This document shows positions 36,417-47,196 of a stretch of DNA of 64,000 bases, piece after piece. Within the stretch, counting starts at the first letter, position 1. Every line of letters begins with the position of its first letter. The stretch spans positions 124,001 through 188,000 of the forward strand of contig NW_025064885.1 in the NCBI RefSeq assembly GCF_019112545.1, read 5' to 3'. The notes under the pieces were generated by a model. It did not search any database and had not been told where the DNA came from. It was given only the letters and a program-made list of their open reading frames with translations. Origin of the DNA: Guyanagaster necrorhizus. Taxonomy: Eukaryota; Basidiomycota; Agaricomycetes; Agaricales; Physalacriaceae. A program made the position numbers and the translations under genes.

Positions 36417-36804
36417 ATGAATATGGCGTGCTGTTATTGACACTATTCCATGAAAAATACATTATACTTTTCGCGGCTCGGTAGCAGAGTATATATAAGT
36501 GGGTATCAATGCATGGGCGCTGCCTGGAAGCGCTATTGCGGAAATTGACAGCAAGATCCGCAGATTCCAAGACCAAGAGACTAAGAGATACGAATTAGGT
36601 AGCACGTGGGTGGTTGGCATAGCTGTTCAGGGGCGAGCAACTGAGATTTCCATTTTCTTCTCCAGCTTCGTCTTCGTCTCGTCCTTCCTTTATCCCTCTG
36701 CCCTTGCGGCCGCTGGGCCCATCTTCTATCCCACTTTTTCAGCTCCATCTCGTCTGCATTCTTTCAGGGCTCCGACGCTGCCCAGAGGATAAGGTCTTGG
36801 GCCA
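36417..36804. other. Intergenic, RPS7 terminator side and Rab leader
   Basis: Contains a pyrimidine-rich stretch near 36650-36760, a common feature of fungal 5' leaders and promoters. No supported gene. Confidence 0.4.
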
Positions 36805-38199
36805 ATGATGGAACAATATCCTCGTAGGGATCCCTACTCGAGATCAAGGTATGAACAGGGCATTGACAGCAAGATTGTCATCATGGGAAACTCTGGTACG
36901 TTTTCCATGTCCCTGCGTGTATCCTTTCCTTTCTGATATTGCCACAGGGGTCGGTAAAACCAGTCTGCTCCAACGATATACCCAAAACAAGTTTGATCCC
37001 AAGAACACGACTTCCACGAGCGGTGCATTCTTCGTAACGAAAAAGGTGCATGTAAATGGGCTGAAGGTGCGTCTGCAGCTGTGGGACACAGCGGGTCAGG
37101 AGAGATTTCGCAGCATGGTACGTCAGTATTGCTGGACGCGACGACATTGGTTTCTAATGGCATTTGTACCCTGCTAGGCACCCATGTATTATCGAGGTTC
37201 GTGTATGCTACTGTCTGGACAATCCTGTTACTGACGCTCATATAGGCGCCAACGCGGCCCTTCTCTTGTACGACATAACCAATGCTTCAACTTTCAATGA
37301 CATCCGGGGTTGGCTAGAAGGCGCGCCATCTTTTTTCGTCCTTCCTCTCTCCCGCTAATTGAGTATTTCTTTGTAGAGCTGAAGAAGAACTGTTCGCCGG
37401 AGCTGATAATATATATCGTTGGTTCTAAGGCGGATTTACATCGCCATCGGCAGGTTACTTCGGACTTTGCACGTCTGTCTCTGCACAACTGGTTTCCGCC
37501 ACCCCGGCCACCGCCTCCGCCTCCTCCGCCTCCTCAACCGTCGACTTTATCCTATATTCGGCCCCGATTTACCTCCTTTCCAGGCATCCGCCCGCCCCCA
37601 GCAACACCCATTAACCAAACACCACCTGAAACGCCGGCGTATCTTGACTTAACTTCGGCTCGCTCTTCGAGTCTTCATCGTACCAGAACTACCAGTTCAA
37701 GAACATCTGGACCACCCTCATCAATTGCCCGCTCCACCTCAAACGCTACCGCCACTCGACCGCAACCTTCCCGTTTTGGTTCTCACTTTGGATTCGCTGC
37801 CGGCGGCTGGAATGAAGTAACTGATTCTAGTAACAGCAACAGCATTGAGGAGGACGATGAGGGCGCTGCCGAGGAAGAAGAAGAAGAGTGGGGGCTGAGC
37901 AAGGGCATGGAGCTCTTCGAAGTTTCTGCGAAAGACAATCTCGGTAAGCTGTCTTCGGGTTCTAGCAACTTGCGCAGATTTCTGACTCCATGCTGTCGCT
38001 GTCAACAGGCATACAAAGCCTCTTTGACCATTTGATTGCTGCTATCATCCGAATGAAGGATCGAATAGAAGAAGAGAATCAACTTAAGAGGCGGGATAGC
38101 GTCTTCCTTTCAGCGACGCCCACATGGAGCGCTCAAGCTGAAGAGGAAGAAGCTCGTGAGAAAGCTGAACAAGCCACAGGGAGTTGGAGCTGTTGTTAG
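36805..38199 (+). CDS. Rab-family GTPase with large insert before the G5 motif
   Basis: Membrane-traffic small GTPase, subfamily not assigned. Exons 36805-36895, 36948-37117, 37178-37196, 37246-37320, 37377-37943 and 38009-38199 total 370 residues, far above the usual 200-220. G1 is GNSGVGKTS, G3 WDTAGQERFRSM, followed by MYYRGANAALLLYDIT; G4 is GSKADL (SKAD in place of NKxD). About 115 residues rich in Pro, Ser, Thr and then Glu separate this from G5 (FEVSAKDN). The C-terminus GSWSCC is a double-cysteine prenylation signal. The intron at 37321-37375 starts GC rather than GT, and only this reading keeps WLEELKKN in frame. The insert resembles intrinsically disordered linker, not an extra domain. 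Confidence 0.9.
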
Positions 38200-38608
38200 T
38201 AGCTGGCGCAGGCCGTCTCACCGTATATCCATCCATCGTCGTTCGTTGCTCTATGATTTTTCTTTTCTTTTCCTCTTGATGACCTTGCATTTCCGTCAGC
38301 AAACCCACCGTCTTTGCGTTATCTCTCCTCTTTCCTTACTACCACATGTGCCACGCTTTCCTACCATCTCATGATCATCCGTCTCGCTCCCATTTCCCTG
38401 GTATTGCTACCCGCTCTCTTATTTTTCTGAGCTTTTGAGTTATTATACATTATATCCTTACACTGCTACATAAGTACGTACACACATGCCCATGTCCATG
38501 GTTAGGGAATTCCTCTGGAATAACGACGAGTGATCGATCAATAATCAATAAATATTGACTGTGACCGCTGTACAGCCCTTGACAAGTGACACTGATCACT
38601 GACCATCC
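38200..38608. other. Intergenic between Rab and AMMECR1 genes
   Basis: 3' end of the Rab gene and promoter of the next gene on the same strand. No supported feature. Confidence 0.4.
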
Positions 38609-39456
38609 ATGGCTCTGGTGCCTCCCGATCCTGCTGCGAACGAGGGCCCGGTAGATCTCAGCGTCTGTACTGCTGCACACTGTTTCCATGCATTCGACGC
38701 CCTGTTCTGCGCTCTGACCCCTTCAGCTGCTCCGATAGCGCCAGAGTTTCCGGATGACAAGTAGTGCGAAGTCTTTCTAGCTGCTTATCAATAGAGCGTA
38801 CACCATCTAACCGAGTTACCACGTAGTCCACTCTTTGTAACTTGGAACATTCATCGCCCAGGTCGCCGTGCAAGACTCAGAGGCTGCATCGGCAACTTTG
38901 AAGCACTCTCTCTCCACGACGGGCTCGCTGAATATGCGCTTATCAGTGCTTTCAAGGATTACAGATTCAGACGGATCGAAAAATCTGAACTGGACAGCTT
39001 GGAATGCATGTATGTATTGTATTATATGCGCTGTCACTACGAGTCTATTCTGACACTCCATCCCCCAGGATATCACTCCTTACTGATTTTGAGGATGCAG
39101 ACTCGTACCTCGATTGGACCATCGGTGTTCATGGGATTTATATCACCTTTCCCCATCCTTCTTTATTGCCCACAGCGTCTGGAACGCCGTCCCCCATGTC
39201 GTCTTACCCTTACCTGCCTCGACTTACCTCGAAACATTCCTTCTCTGCCACCTACCTGCCCGACGTCATTCCTGAGCAAGGTTGGGATAGGATTGAAGCC
39301 GTGGATAGTGCCATCCACAAGGCTGGATGGAATGGGTCTATTACTGAGGACTTGAGAAGAAGTGTCAAGCTCAGGAGGTACCAGAGCAGATTGCATACAG
39401 TCGGGTGGGACGAGTACATCACATGGAGGACTGAACACGAGGCGTCCAAGGCGTGA
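38609..39456 (+). CDS. AMMECR1-domain protein
   Basis: Member of the widely conserved AMMECR1 family, whose biochemical role is unsettled. Exons 38609-38760, 38827-39009 and 39069-39456 give 240 residues. The invariant AMMECR1 hexapeptide LRGCIGNF is present, preceded by PLFVTWNIHRPGRRARLRG and followed by ALISAFKDYRF and the segment ISLLTDFEDADSYLDWTIG. The C-terminus (VGWDEYITWRTEH) is typical of fungal members. It is convergent with the PPR gene, with only 52 bp between stops. Confidence 0.95.
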
Positions 39457-39508
39457 CTGTTTGAACTTCTGTCTTTTAATTAGAACATACCTACACAAAT
39501 GAACTGTA

Positions 39509-41383
39509 CTATAGCCAGTCGCTCTCTCGCCAACCACCGCTGTTATCGCTGTAGTGTTCCAGCTCCTGAAGGTATTTCCCCGCTTCTTCATCCGGCAGAG
39601 CCAGAGAACGATGCATTCGCTGCAACCGATTGTCCGGTCCCCCCCATGGCCCGTGAAACCTTTCCACCATCTCGGTCCACACCTGTCGCATACACGCTAA
39701 ATCTCGACCCGAAACTTTGTTAAAGGCGACCATGAGCCAATAGATAGTGGTCTTCGTAGGAACGTCGTCACCAGGCATAATGATGAAGGTGTCATATATC
39801 GACTGCAGCGCATCGAAGGACCACGGACGTTTTTGTTGCAGTCGAGACGCCAGCCCATCTAGCATGTGATCCCCATGTCGCGCGAAACCGAGGAAGAAGG
39901 CGCGGTAAATAGCATGAGTGGCGTTGTACGGCACCGGCTTCAACATCCCATCAGTGTTAGGCTGAAGAACTGCACCAACTTCGACGTTATCCGTGGTCAT
40001 CATGTCGTAGAAAGTATCTAATGCCGCATCCAGATCCCCGTTATAAGACATGCACTGAACCATCGACGTAAACGTTATCTTGTTCGGCCGCATTCCTTCA
40101 GGTATGAGTATCGTTTCCTCCTCCTGTAGCTTTTGTTTCAAAGACGCAATCTCCTCGACATTCGGCTCAGGAGATATTGAGTGTCGGAGAATGCGATAGA
40201 TATCTCTGACAATATCGAGACGTCTGTGCGCAAAAGCCCACATACAAGAATTAACGCCATCGATGCCAAGTTCTAGCCCTCTAGAATGCATCTGAATCAG
40301 GGTGCCTCGAATGCCATTTAGATCTCTGGTGGAAGTATAGTATGCCATGAGGCAGAGATGGGTTATTCGATTTGGAGAAAGCCCCGACGATCGTAAGAGC
40401 GAGATTGCTTGGCGCAATGCATGACCTTGCAAGGTCTTTGCAGCGATATTAAGAAGGGTGGTGTATGTGATGATATCAGGCTGGATGGGCTCACCCAAAC
40501 CCGACATGACACGGTACTCGCTAGGGGAGTACGTCGCGCCCGGGGGCTTTCCAGTGATCATGTCTGTGAAAACGTCGAGAGCCAACTTGAAATCCTCCAT
40601 CCTTGGCTTCCGCAATCCCTTTCCTGCACAATCTATGAGCGCGTTCCAATGAAAGACTTGGAGTTGTCCACCGGACCGATATATGAGGTACATGACGGAG
40701 AGCAGTCGAAGGAAGAGTGTTCGATTTTTTGGTTTGCTGCGAGACAGCAGGCGACAAAGTCGGTGGAGGTTCGGAAACGGGATTGGGATATTTTCCGGGA
40801 AGCTCTCGGGAGCAGGAAGCTTCAACAGCTGGGTGTAGGATGCCCACGCTTCTGTCTCTGACTGGGTAGACGCCAAAACATGGAGGTGATGGTAGTACGG
40901 AATGTCGGGATTTGGAGGAGTAATGTCCTGGCCTTCTCCTCCATCCGCCTCGTCTTCGGAAGCACTGTGTGGGAAGTTGCACCTCGGGTGAGACATAACT
41001 TTTTTCTTGATTCCCCATTGAAGAGGCTTCAGAGGAAGCCGACGATATGGCGGCGCAGGATATGAAGGAGGATCCCGGACAAGCCGTTCCATCTGTGCCA
41101 CGTATTCGCCCTGGCTGTCGTTCGTGACGGAGCGACTCCCACCCTTCCCGGGGGTCGTGGAGCGCTCGAGCCGAGCCTGGCTTGCATATTTTCGGGAGAC
41201 CTTTTTGCGCTCCTGCGCGTCTACGATGATTTCGACATTGCGGTCGGTTGGCCGTACGAAAGAGCGAATCTGGGTCCAACCGAACACAAGGGGGATATAA
41301 CCAAGGTAACATATTCGAAGAGCTCGACGAGATGACGGTAGTGTAGAGCTCAGCGAAGACGCTTTCAGCATATATAAAGTCAC
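39509..41383 (-). CDS. Pentatricopeptide-repeat protein, probably mitochondrial
   Basis: Single-exon frame of 624 residues, unusual in this intron-rich window. The N-terminus is rich in Arg and Ser and nearly free of acids for about 35 residues, as for a mitochondrial presequence. Helical-pair repeats of about 35 residues are visible, for example ITYTTLLNIAAKTLQGHALR, GIDGVNSCMWAFAHRRLDIV and KITFTSMVQCMSYNGDLDAA, each with the PPR consensus spacing. PPR proteins bind organellar RNA; the target cannot be told. An upstream exon cannot be excluded. Confidence 0.8.
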   Translation of the reverse strand: MTLYMLKASSLSSTLPSSRRALRICYLGYIPLVFGWTQIRSFVRPTDRNVEIIVDAQERKKVSRKYASQARLERSTTPGKGGSRSVTNDSQGEYVAQMERLVRDPPSYPAPPYRRLPLKPLQWGIKKKVMSHPRCNFPHSASEDEADGGEGQDITPPNPDIPYYHHLHVLASTQSETEAWASYTQLLKLPAPESFPENIPIPFPNLHRLCRLLSRSKPKNRTLFLRLLSVMYLIYRSGGQLQVFHWNALIDCAGKGLRKPRMEDFKLALDVFTDMITGKPPGATYSPSEYRVMSGLGEPIQPDIITYTTLLNIAAKTLQGHALRQAISLLRSSGLSPNRITHLCLMAYYTSTRDLNGIRGTLIQMHSRGLELGIDGVNSCMWAFAHRRLDIVRDIYRILRHSISPEPNVEEIASLKQKLQEEETILIPEGMRPNKITFTSMVQCMSYNGDLDAALDTFYDMMTTDNVEVGAVLQPNTDGMLKPVPYNATHAIYRAFFLGFARHGDHMLDGLASRLQQKRPWSFDALQSIYDTFIIMPGDDVPTKTTIYWLMVAFNKVSGRDLACMRQVWTEMVERFHGPWGGPDNRLQRMHRSLALPDEEAGKYLQELEHYSDNSGGWRESDWL

Positions 41384-41725
41384 GAAGAAATGCAGTCATC
41401 CTACAGGTTTCTGTCAGACAGTGAACGACGCGTACAGATGCAAGGTAACGAACCGAGACTTGCACTCTGAGGACGGCGTAACGGGGACTGGGTCTGCCCC
41501 CCGGGCGAGCCTTGATTCTGTCTTCTCCAGCGACGCGTAGTTGAGTCCCAACAATTTTTGAAGTTGCTCATGTTTGTCTCACGGCCTATTCCCGGCTCAG
41601 AGCGACCAATGGTGTCGATGCAATTATTTCACAAAATTCTCAGTCTCCCAGGTTCATTGCAGATATCATGACGCATAGCGTATATAACGGTGTAATGGCA
41701 TATCCTAACGTATGACAAACTACAA
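41384..41725. other. Intergenic between RPL3 and PPR gene (both minus strand)
   Basis: RPL3 3' region and PPR promoter. Nothing further supported. Confidence 0.4.
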
Positions 41726-43223
41726 TCATGCACGGGCCTTGAGTGTTCCGAGGAACGCAGCCTTTTCTTCGAATGTTTGGAATGAACCGTGCTGCGAAAA
41801 TCGAACAAGTGAATATGAGGCATGGCACAATGAGAAATTGGACATACACCGAATTTCGAGGAAGTGTCGATGAATTTGAGTTGGACCTTCTCCAAATCCC
41901 GACGAGAAGTGTGAACCATCAACGACTTGCGCAGAGTGATCACACGCTTCTTCGTTCCAGGAATTGAGCCCTTGAGCATCAAGAAGTCATTCTTCACAAT
42001 ACCGTAATGAGGGAATCCGCCCATAGGTGTGATGGTCTTCTGAGTGATATCGTGCTCAGTAGAGGCGTTCTTCTCATCATCACCAGCACCAATGCGGTAG
42101 ATCTTCTTGTTGATCTCCGTTCGGTGGTGGTAACCATCTAACAGAAAAGTCAGAACAAAAAAGACAGTAAGGGAAATAATGTGTACGCACTTTGACCAGC
42201 ACGAGCAACTGAGAACATGACCTTAGAAGGATGCCATGCTCCAATACAAGCAACCTTGCGGAGACCCTTGTGCGTCTTTCGTGGCAGCTTCTTCGTTCCC
42301 CAACGGTGAGTAACACCCTCAAATCCATGACCCTTGGTCACAGCAATCACATCAATACACTCGTCTTGCTCGAAAACGGACGAAACGTCAATGGGCTTCT
42401 CAAACAAACCATGGGCAAAGTCGACTTTGTCCGAGACAGAGCCACCATTGACCTGGATCTCCATAAGATGGGCCTTCTTCTGACTGAGACCCGTCTTCCT
42501 GATCTGTGTGTGGGCGAGAACACGAACGACAGTGCAGTACTTGCGGATACGCTCGAGTTCACGGGCTGTGGATTTGCCATTGTCCTCGGCGTGCTTCTTG
42601 GCGTACCGGGTGAAGGCCTTCTTCTTCGAGCGGTACCAGTTTTTGTAGAAGCGACGCTTGACTTCGTCTGACAAGTGGGATGACCAGACGGTGGTGAGGG
42701 TACGGAGGCCACGAGGAGTTTCGACGTATCCAACGACACCAACAGCAATCATTGGTGGTGTCTCGATAATGGTGACGGCCTCGACAACTTCCTTCTTGTG
42801 CATCTCTAAAGATATCCATTGAGTACGTGTATATGGAAAAAGAGCGGGAGAGCATACTGGAGCCAGGACGGTCGAGGTCACGGACGACATGGGTCATACC
42901 AGCCTTGTATCCCATAATGGCGGTCAAGTGGACACGCTTCCTGTGATCATCCTGAAGCCAAGTTAAAAAGTGTTCCTTGAAAACCTAAAACAAACATTTC
43001 TGCACGAACCTTGGGAAAAGACTTGACCTTACCGCGATGACGAGCAGCACGTTTTCTTGGAAGGAAACCAAGAGAACCGTGGCGGGGAGCCTCGTACTGC
43101 AAATTCCGTACTTTCAGTGCACCACTTAAATTTCGAGCCAGGGTCTACTAACCTTACGGTGACTGGAACAGGAGATCAACAACTAACCTATACAGAACAG
43201 AGAACTGGCTGTACTCACCTCAT
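41726..43223 (-). CDS. RPL3: 60S ribosomal protein uL3
   Basis: Large-subunit protein that reaches the peptidyl-transferase centre. Seven exons (43219-43223, 43153-43162, 43010-43096, 42858-42951, 42191-42805, 41848-42137, 41726-41791) give 388 residues, essentially the yeast length. The N-terminus [20 protein letters not shown] is assembled from a 5-nt exon (ATGAG), a 10-nt exon and the start of exon 3. Core motifs: [71 protein letters not shown] and [20 protein letters not shown]. The C-terminus is [11 protein letters not shown]. Both small exons have GT donors and AG acceptors and are needed to restore the universally conserved first residues. Confidence 0.95.
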
Positions 43224-44000
43224 CTTGAGGGGGGAGGGGCGGGGGACGGGAACAATTTCGTGCAGCAGAACTAAAATTCTACGATACGATGCCTCGGGAA
43301 ACTCCGGTGAATCTGTACAGTTGTCACAGTGGCTGAGGATCACAAGTGACATCTGTAAAAGACAGTTTCCTCTCACGGTTATAGTCCATTTGCGTTCGGC
43401 AGATCCTATCCCCCATATTTTTAAAAGAGTATAATATACTTATAGGAAGATAGAATAAAATTCAAGTACATATAAATGTTTGCAATGTATAATGCGCGCG
43501 CGCATAGCTCTCGCTTTAGACTGCTGTAAATGAGTATCATTGATGATCAACTGGTGTTCATGTACATATTATCATAGCTGATATAGAAACCTTGGACTGA
43601 CGTCCAGTGTTTTGTCACTGGTCAATAAGATTTTACAATATGAGTCAAATGCATCCATTTCATGCTACTGTTGCAGTGTATTACCAAGAGGAGGCAAAAG
43701 ATTACATTGAACTTAACTTGTTGACCCATCGATTCCTAGCCAAGCACCTGCACGGAAAGGTGGATCTGGGCTGCTCAAGAAAGCGTCTGTTACCTCAGCC
43801 CCAGCAGAACTTAAGCAAGATAGGAACGAGCATCCGATGCACACAGCCACTTCATTGCCATATGATCGACATAGCCACCTCGGCCAGTCGCTAGCGATGC
43901 AGCTGATATGATGAAGCTCATTTCACAACTCCAACAGCCTGAGAATATTTGGGAGAAGGACTTACAGCTCGACCACCACCACCCTCAGTGTGATGCCCTA
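43224..44000. promoter_or_regulatory. Divergent spacer, RPL3 / EH-domain gene
   Basis: Holds both promoters. A G-rich stretch at about 43230-43245 lies next to the RPL3 start. A plus-strand ORF at 43607-43894 has no recognisable content and is not called. Confidence 0.4.
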
Positions 44001-46216
44001 ATGGAAATCCCGTCATTTTCCCCGGAAGAAGGGAACATAATCGCAAAGCTAATTCCTCGAGACGCCCAGTTTCTCGGTGCAGAGGCAGCTGTGGACGCTT
44101 GTGAACCGGCCCGATTACCGCCAGAGGTTCTAGCGAGAATATGGGACATTGCCGACGAAGGAGCAAAGGGCCACCTTACACTGAATGAAGTTGGGGTGGC
44201 TGCCCGTCTTATTGGCTGGGCACAACGGGGCTTTGCGGTACAGGCAAATTTAGTCCATCGACGTGGGTTCGAGCGGCGTCTCTCTCTGCGATTATCAAAC
44301 TCATCTATTTCTTGTTCGCAGCGGGTCCATTAGCAATCTTGCATAACAAGCTTGATCTTACGGCCGCTTCCGAGACAGTGTCCTCCACACATCTACCAAC
44401 ACTTTCCTCGGAGGACAAGGCTCGACATAAGATCATATTCAACGACAGTGGGCCCGAAAATGGTATTCTTGATGGTGCGTCCGGATGCAATCACGTTTTC
44501 ATATAGTAGCAATCAGTTGTGTAGGTGTCAAAGTGTGGGATATCATACTCAAGTCGAGGCTTCCTATGGACACTCTGACCAAAATATGGTACGTGCGCGG
44601 CGCTACAGAGTGTATGTCTCCGTTGACAATTTCTCGTAATAGGGATCTTGTCGACGTTCGACGATGTGGGGCGCTGAACGTCACAGAATTCAACCTCGTT
44701 ATGTATCTTATTCACGGACTGTTGGTTCACCGCTTTGCAGTTGTACCGGCGTCGCTACCTTCCCACATCCGTACACAGGCCGAACCAGATCAAGAATATG
44801 CTGTCCCTTCTCCTCAAAGTGGTGCCGCATCCGTCACCGCCACACATGCGGATGCCTTCCAGGGCAAACTCAACTTGAGAAATGCTTTCACAGGTGATTT
44901 CCACTTCATCCGGGCCAGTGCAAATTTAGAAGCATGGCATCTCCCTGATGTGGTCAGAAAGCATTCCAACTTCTACTTTGATGCGTTGAATCAGCAATCC
45001 AAGGAATTTATTGAAGGGGACCAAGCTGTTTCATTTTTACTGCTCTCCAAACTTCCTTCCACTGATTTAGAACACATTTGGTACCTTTTTGTCTTTTTTT
45101 TTAATGATCTCATGCTGATATATCGCAGGAACCTGATAGACTCTACTTCCAAGGGACATCTCACTCGTGATGACTTCGCACTGGTCATGTTTCTTGTCTA
45201 CAAACAACTGGCGGGCGTTGAAATACCAAGAACCCTCCCCTCCTCGTCCAGGATCTCTTCCATAGTTTCCCCTCTTGCTAGTCCGATACCTACGCTAACA
45301 AGTAAGACCCACCCAGTCTGTCTAAACCCGCAACATCTCTGATCGCAATACAGGGCCCAATGTAAAGAGGTCGCCACTTGCATCTCCAGAAGAGAAGCCA
45401 TTAATACCCCGCGATTCTCTTAACGAAACTGAAAGTCTGCAGCAGCAGCTAACATCCCTGACCCAGCTTCGTTTGACCGAACGAAGCACGTTACGCTCCC
45501 AAATCCATGAGTTACAGGTTTTCAAAGATGACTTGTTGACCGAAAATAGTGAACTACGCCTCTCGCTGCGAACTATGGATGATTCACTGAAGCGTTCAGT
45601 CTCGTACTACGGTGACAGGGCAAATGCTTCAGACACCGAGAACACGAACCTTAAGAAGGAAATTCGGCTCATGGAGAATACGATATCGCAGCTGACCGCT
45701 TCGCATCAATCAGCTATGGAGGATCTCACTCACGCAAACCAGTTTCTTCATACGGAGGTTGACAGACTATCTGACCAACTGGAGGTCACCAACACTGAGC
45801 AGGCTGTGCAGAAAATGGTCAACGAGGAGCTTTCGGATGAGCTTGACCGCCTCCGTGTACAGATACGGGAATTTCGCGACTCGACAACACTATTACCACT
45901 GTCCGGTGGAGACGAGGAGCTACAGACATTGATCAATGAAGATCTTGCTAAGGAAAATTCCACGCTACGAGGACAAGTGCAGGAACTTGGGGAGACATTG
46001 CGAGAGCTCCAAACAGCGAACGCCAATTCAGTCTCGAGGGAACAAATGGATGAAGTTTCCCGTCTGAATAGGCGTTTGACTCGTCGGATACGACAGTCTG
46101 AGACTCAGGACGGGGAGCTACAAAGAGAGCTAGAAAGGTTACGGGCCGATAATCATCGCTTGAGCGTGGTACGTGTCACTACGGAGGAGGCGCCGCCTGC
46201 GTATGACGACATTTAG
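44001..46216 (+). CDS. EH-domain/coiled-coil endocytic protein (Eps15/Ede1-like)
   Basis: Scaffold of clathrin-mediated endocytosis by family inference. Exons 44001-44262, 44322-44474, 44525-44588, 44643-45080, 45129-45301 and 45354-46216 give 650 residues. Three EH-like regions are visible: LPPEVLARIWDIADEGAKGH with GWAQRGF; LPMDTLTKIWDLVDVRRCGA with NLVMYLIHGLL; and FIEGDQAVSFLLLSKLPSTD with EHIWNLIDSTSKGHLTRDDF. A long coiled coil follows in the last exon (about 230 residues, heptad-like Leu/Glu/Arg). The protein ends EEAPPAYDDI. A further 36-nt intron near 44893-44930 is possible. No UBA or NPF-binding C-terminal modules are seen, so it is shorter than yeast Ede1. Confidence 0.85.
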
Positions 46217-46487
46217 GGCTACATGTTTTTTATTTTTTTTAATACCCCTGCGCTTTCCTTCGTTATAAAAGGTTCGACGGATCATTGTGCTGCCTACGAG
46301 GGATTATCGCTCCAGATCCCCGATAAATATTACAGTTCGTCGTCTGTACATAACATACAGCACTGGGAAAAAGACGTGAGTAATTCTAGGCCATTGGTAC
46401 TGCGATTCTAGTAATAAACATTGCCATCCCAGAGGAATCCGGGCAAAATGAATCCTATTCCAGATTGAGATCGAATATAAACAGTTA
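46217..46487. other. Intergenic 3' of the EH-domain gene
   Basis: 3' flank of the EH gene running into the MITE; no gene seen. Confidence 0.35.
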
Positions 46488-46630
46488 CAGCCGTTTGCAT
46501 ACAGCTTGACAGTAACGCGCTTCTTCTGCGAGTGGAGAGAGCGATTTGAACTTTGTCATAAGCAAAGTCCAAGCCTTCTTTCATCAGTCACAAAACCATC
46601 GCAGACTGTCAACCTGTATGCAAACGGCTA
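46488..46630. mobile_element. MITE copy B (Tc1/mariner-like, TA target site)
   Basis: A 143-bp element with near-perfect terminal inverted repeats of about 26 bp: left CAGCCGTTTGCATACAGCTT, right-end complement TAGCCGTTTGCATACAGGTT. Both continue as GACAGT or GACAGTC. TA flanks both sides (46486-46487 and 46631-46632). The first 65 bp match copy A at 31727-31875 in inverted orientation. It carries no ORF. It lies about 30 bp past the end of the FHA-domain gene remnant. Confidence 0.85.
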
Positions 46631-46661
46631 TAATTACCGCTGGTAACTCACGATATCCTTT

Positions 46662-47196
46662 TCAAGCCTCAGAACCGACCACAGTTACTTTAGCAACAAT
46701 ACACTTCAACTGGGTCGTCCGTGATGTCAGCCGGAGTGTTCATGTTGCGAATCAAAAATTTTCCCAACACCTATATCTCGTAAACCCGTTGAGCTATTGT
46801 CGGAAAATTGGTACTCACTAAAATATCTCCTGTCTTGAGAGCAAAATTGCTTTCGATTCTGACGTCATTTACGAAGGTACCGAAGGGGGAGTCCAGGTCT
46901 CGAATATATATCTACAACCGTCACAAATTAGAACGCGGATGGGAAATTTTTTCGATGCATACACGACCGTTTTCTAGCCAAACTTCAGCATGATTGACAC
47001 TCAGAGTGAGAGGAGAATCTGAGGTCTGGGACTTTGGTGCAAAATACCCATTGGTAGAGCCGGCTTTGCGGGTGGTAGCGCTGCCTTCTACAGCGCCTAA
47101 AAGTACTTTGACTTTCCCAGCCATAGAAATTTGTTTCGTCTGGAAAGGAAAGCCTCCAGAGACGGATGTGAGGTTGAGCACGGGAGAAGAACTCAT
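46662..47196 (-). pseudogene. FHA-domain protein gene with C-terminal frameshift
   Basis: FHA domains bind phosphothreonine peptides. Exons 46963-47196, 46819-46911 and 46662/46690-46770 encode LNLTSVSGGFPFQTKQISM, TNGYFAPK, LSVNHAEVWLENGR, then IYIRDLDSPFGTFVNDVRIE and TGDILVLGKFLIRNMNTPAD. These match the SxxH-type loop and GTFVN of an FHA fold, ending in ITDD. Right after ITDD the frame fails: frame 1 gives PVEVYCC and a stop (46690), while a one-base shift continues QLKCIVAKVTVVGSEA, the expected next beta-strand, to a stop at 46662. Either the gene is a recent pseudogene, an intron hides here, or there is a single-base sequence error. The product would be only about 150 residues. Confidence 0.6.
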
